NCBI GenBank assembly: GCA_019137115.1
Contig: JAGVSV010000213.1
Coordinates: 1 to 6,887 of the forward strand
Direction of reading: 5' to 3'
Origin: Bacillota bacterium
GTDB lineage: Bacteria; Bacillota; Clostridia; Christensenellales; Aristaeellaceae
Length of the DNA stretch: 6,887 nt
A program made the translations under genes and the position numbers. The notes below the pieces were generated by a model, which worked only from the letters and a program-made list of their open reading frames with translations, was not told where the DNA came from and did no database searches. Of the stretch, positions 5,608 through 6,887 are shown piece by piece (position 1 is the first letter of the stretch; each line of letters opens with the position of its first letter).

Positions 5608-6312
5608 TCAGTGGAAGGTGATGCCCTCCACCAACTCTTTCAGGCGCGCTTCGACTTCCTCCGTGGGCTTCTCGTCCACGAACTGCCGCACCATGACGGA
5701 ATAGCCGTTGACGACCGTCAGGTACAGCAGCACAAAGCCATCAACATCTGGCTCCAGCACACGCACATAGCGCTGCCCGTTGATCCTGGCGTCGGTACGC
5801 TCGTGCCCCTCGGGCGTGGAATCCACCAGCAGTTTGACATAGGCGTCGCCGGTTTTTTCCTCGCGCAGGTCGTGGAACAGCTGGCTGGTGCCATTCTGGT
5901 AGACCTGCATGTGGTATTCCTCGCCGGTGGCCGCTTCGAACACCAGCAGCGCCAGGCCGTTGTTGATCATGAACTCCACAGCACCCCGCGGGCTGTTGAA
6001 GAAGTCCAGGTACTGCTGCATCTGCAGCATGATGTCCTGCGTAAAGCCCACCATGCCAAAGGGCATGACGGCAGTAAAGGTGACATCGGCAGCGGTGACG
6101 GTGATGCTGCCGTCCTCGCCGATCTCCACCTTGTGTTCGGTCAGCGGCAGGCCCTGGGTGCGCTGCGTTTCACCCAGCAGCAGCCCTGCACCCAGGGGCT
6201 CGGTTTGGGGGATGGACATATCCAGGTCGTCGGGGATGACAATTTCGGCTCCGGCCAGGGGCATCATGCCCAGCATGATCAGGCCCAGCAGCAACGCGGT
6301 CAGTTTCCTCAT
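5608..6312 (-). CDS. Exported protein of unknown function
   Basis: I do not recognise the family. From the ATG at 6312 it has 234 residues. It opens with a clear Sec signal peptide: Arg2-Lys3, a hydrophobic core (LTALLLGLIMLGMMPL) and a likely signal peptidase I cut after Ala22 (LAGA, then EIVIPDD). There is no lipobox cysteine and no later membrane helix, so the product should be secreted or wall-retained. The mature part is acidic and reads as alternating beta strands with one helix (about 93-105, QDIMLQMQQYLDF), ending in the pattern 'GFVLLYLTVVNGYSVMVR' followed by a short helix with many Glu residues and GITFH. That end is reminiscent of small DcrB/PsbP-like exported domains of Clostridia, a weak impression only. 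The AGGAGAGG site 6 nt upstream fixes this start. The gene upstream ends 59 nt away on the same strand, so the two are probably one operon. Confidence 0.85.
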   Translation of the reverse strand: MRKLTALLLGLIMLGMMPLAGAEIVIPDDLDMSIPQTEPLGAGLLLGETQRTQGLPLTEHKVEIGEDGSITVTAADVTFTAVMPFGMVGFTQDIMLQMQQYLDFFNSPRGAVEFMINNGLALLVFEAATGEEYHMQVYQNGTSQLFHDLREEKTGDAYVKLLVDSTPEGHERTDARINGQRYVRVLEPDVDGFVLLYLTVVNGYSVMVRQFVDEKPTEEVEARLKELVEGITFH

Positions 6313-6318
6313 GGGGTT

Positions 6319-6327
6319 CCTCTCCTC
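6319..6327 (-). promoter_or_regulatory. Ribosome binding site of the exported-protein gene
   Basis: GAGGAGAGG on the - strand, 6 nt before the ATG at 6312. It selects this start, which also places the signal peptide at the very N-terminus, over the in-frame ATG at 6372. Confidence 0.85.
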
Positions 6328-6371
6328 TTTGATGTGGTCGCCCGTTGGGCGTTCATGGTGTAAGCGCCGCA

Positions 6372-6887
6372 TTACAGCGGCAGTGATATCTCATCAGATC
6401 GCACCAGCAGCCTATTGAAATCAAGGTCCAACACATGGAAATGGAAGGTAAGCAGCTCGCCCTCCGGCTCCACGCCGGGCAGGTAATCAAAAAGCCTCAC
6501 GTAGGCCGACATGCCCGGCGACAGCACGGCTTCCAGCGGGAAGTTGTCCGGGTAGTACGCGCCGTCCACCCGCACGCGGTCAAAGCTGCGCACGCGGATG
6601 GTGGCGGTGGTGTCATTGTGCAGGTAGAACGTGCGGCCGTCGGCGTCGGACGCCAGCAGCACGATGGTCAGGCCGTCCTGGTCATGCAGCACGCGGCCTT
6701 CGGTGTCCAACGCCTGTACCTGGTCGGTGGCGCCGGAGATGGAAACGGCGATGGGTTCCAGGCGGTTGAGCATGCTCATGCGCCCCTGCTGGCCACGCCG
6801 GCTCTTAACATCCAGCGCCAGGCGCAGCATGACCTGCTGCACGGCCTGTATGCCCAGGCGCTCCAGGCTTTGCTCATTGGCAAACAG
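6372..6887 (-). CDS. Unrecognised protein, C-terminal part (runs off the right edge)
   Basis: The frame is open from the right edge to the TAA at 6372-6374 (171 codons), with 15 codons (LFANEQSLERLGIQA) before the GTG at 6842; that GTG has no Shine-Dalgarno, so the gene starts outside the window. No known enzyme motif is visible. The visible part has a helical start (about 1-45), then a mostly beta region: HDQDGLTIVLLASDADG, FYLHNDTTATIRVRSF, VDGAYYPDNF, LSPGMSAYVRLF, LTFHFHVLDLDFN. The order 'DQDGL-I', 'hydrophobic-N/D-D-T-hydrophobic', 'V-G', 'PG' resembles a beta-sandwich domain common at the ends of clostridial surface or exported proteins, where the phrase is typically 'ENNSDKxITVQ...VNGY...'. 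This is pattern memory, not a search result. It lies 59 nt upstream of the exported-protein gene, likely in the same operon. Confidence 0.75.
   Translation of the reverse strand: MFANEQSLERLGIQAVQQVMLRLALDVKSRRGQQGRMSMLNRLEPIAVSISGATDQVQALDTEGRVLHDQDGLTIVLLASDADGRTFYLHNDTTATIRVRSFDRVRVDGAYYPDNFPLEAVLSPGMSAYVRLFDYLPGVEPEGELLTFHFHVLDLDFNRLLVRSDEISLPL

Noticed and set aside
6339..6351. Small hairpin CGCCC-GTT-GGGCG between the two right-hand genes
   Set aside because: Only five base pairs and no T tract; too short to call a terminator or attenuator in GC-rich sequence.
6313..6372. ATG at 6372 (overlapping the upstream TAA as TAATG) as the start of the exported protein
   Set aside because: It would put 20 hydrophilic residues before the signal peptide and has no Shine-Dalgarno. 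The ATG at 6312 has a strong one.

Overview
The window looks like part of a GC-rich, Gram-positive-type anaerobe, most plausibly a gut Clostridia-class Firmicute. That is an inference from strong purine-rich Shine-Dalgarno sites, multi-component sugar ABC transporter genes beside a glycoside hydrolase and sugar catabolic genes, and the family resemblances of the proteins. No rRNA or other taxonomic marker is present, so the assignment is tentative.

Left half, + strand (2-2492): two long open reading frames with an RBS between them, which at first sight form a sugar-uptake operon. Each is a join of two unrelated proteins. The first (2-1150) begins as a GntR/LacI (AraR-like) transcriptional regulator and, near residue 177, becomes the C-terminal two thirds of a MalF/UgpA-type permease. 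The second (1164-2492) begins as a MalG/UgpE-type permease and, at a Gly-Trp-Asn-Asp motif, becomes the C-terminal part of a family 76 glycoside hydrolase (alpha-1,6-mannanase family). Both joins stay in frame and fall where the two parent families could share a few identical bases. The order regulator, permease 1, permease 2, hydrolase is that of a normal sugar operon with pieces missing. This suggests either real microhomology deletions or, more likely, collapses during assembly. A strong intrinsic terminator follows (2515-2550).

Middle (2551-2900): about 350 bases with no credible gene, densely packed with perfect or near-perfect inverted repeats, between convergent transcription units.

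Right half, - strand: fucA (L-fuculose-1-phosphate aldolase, 4688-5383) followed 5 nt later by fucI (L-fucose isomerase, 2901-4682), with a putative promoter and a 12-bp palindrome upstream of fucA. Both enzymes keep all their metal ligands and look intact. They carry out steps 1 and 3 of L-fucose breakdown; the kinase for step 2 is not in the window. Upstream lie an exported protein of unknown function (5608-6312) with its own terminator, and the 3' part of another unrecognised gene (6372-6887) running off the right edge.

The fucose genes, sugar transporter remnants, sugar-responsive regulator and mannanase-family fragment together suggest a locus for scavenging host or yeast glycans. I found no CRISPR array, mobile element, tRNA or rRNA, and nothing that I can defend as a new biological system. 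The chimeric reading frames and the hairpin-rich spacer are the items most worth checking.
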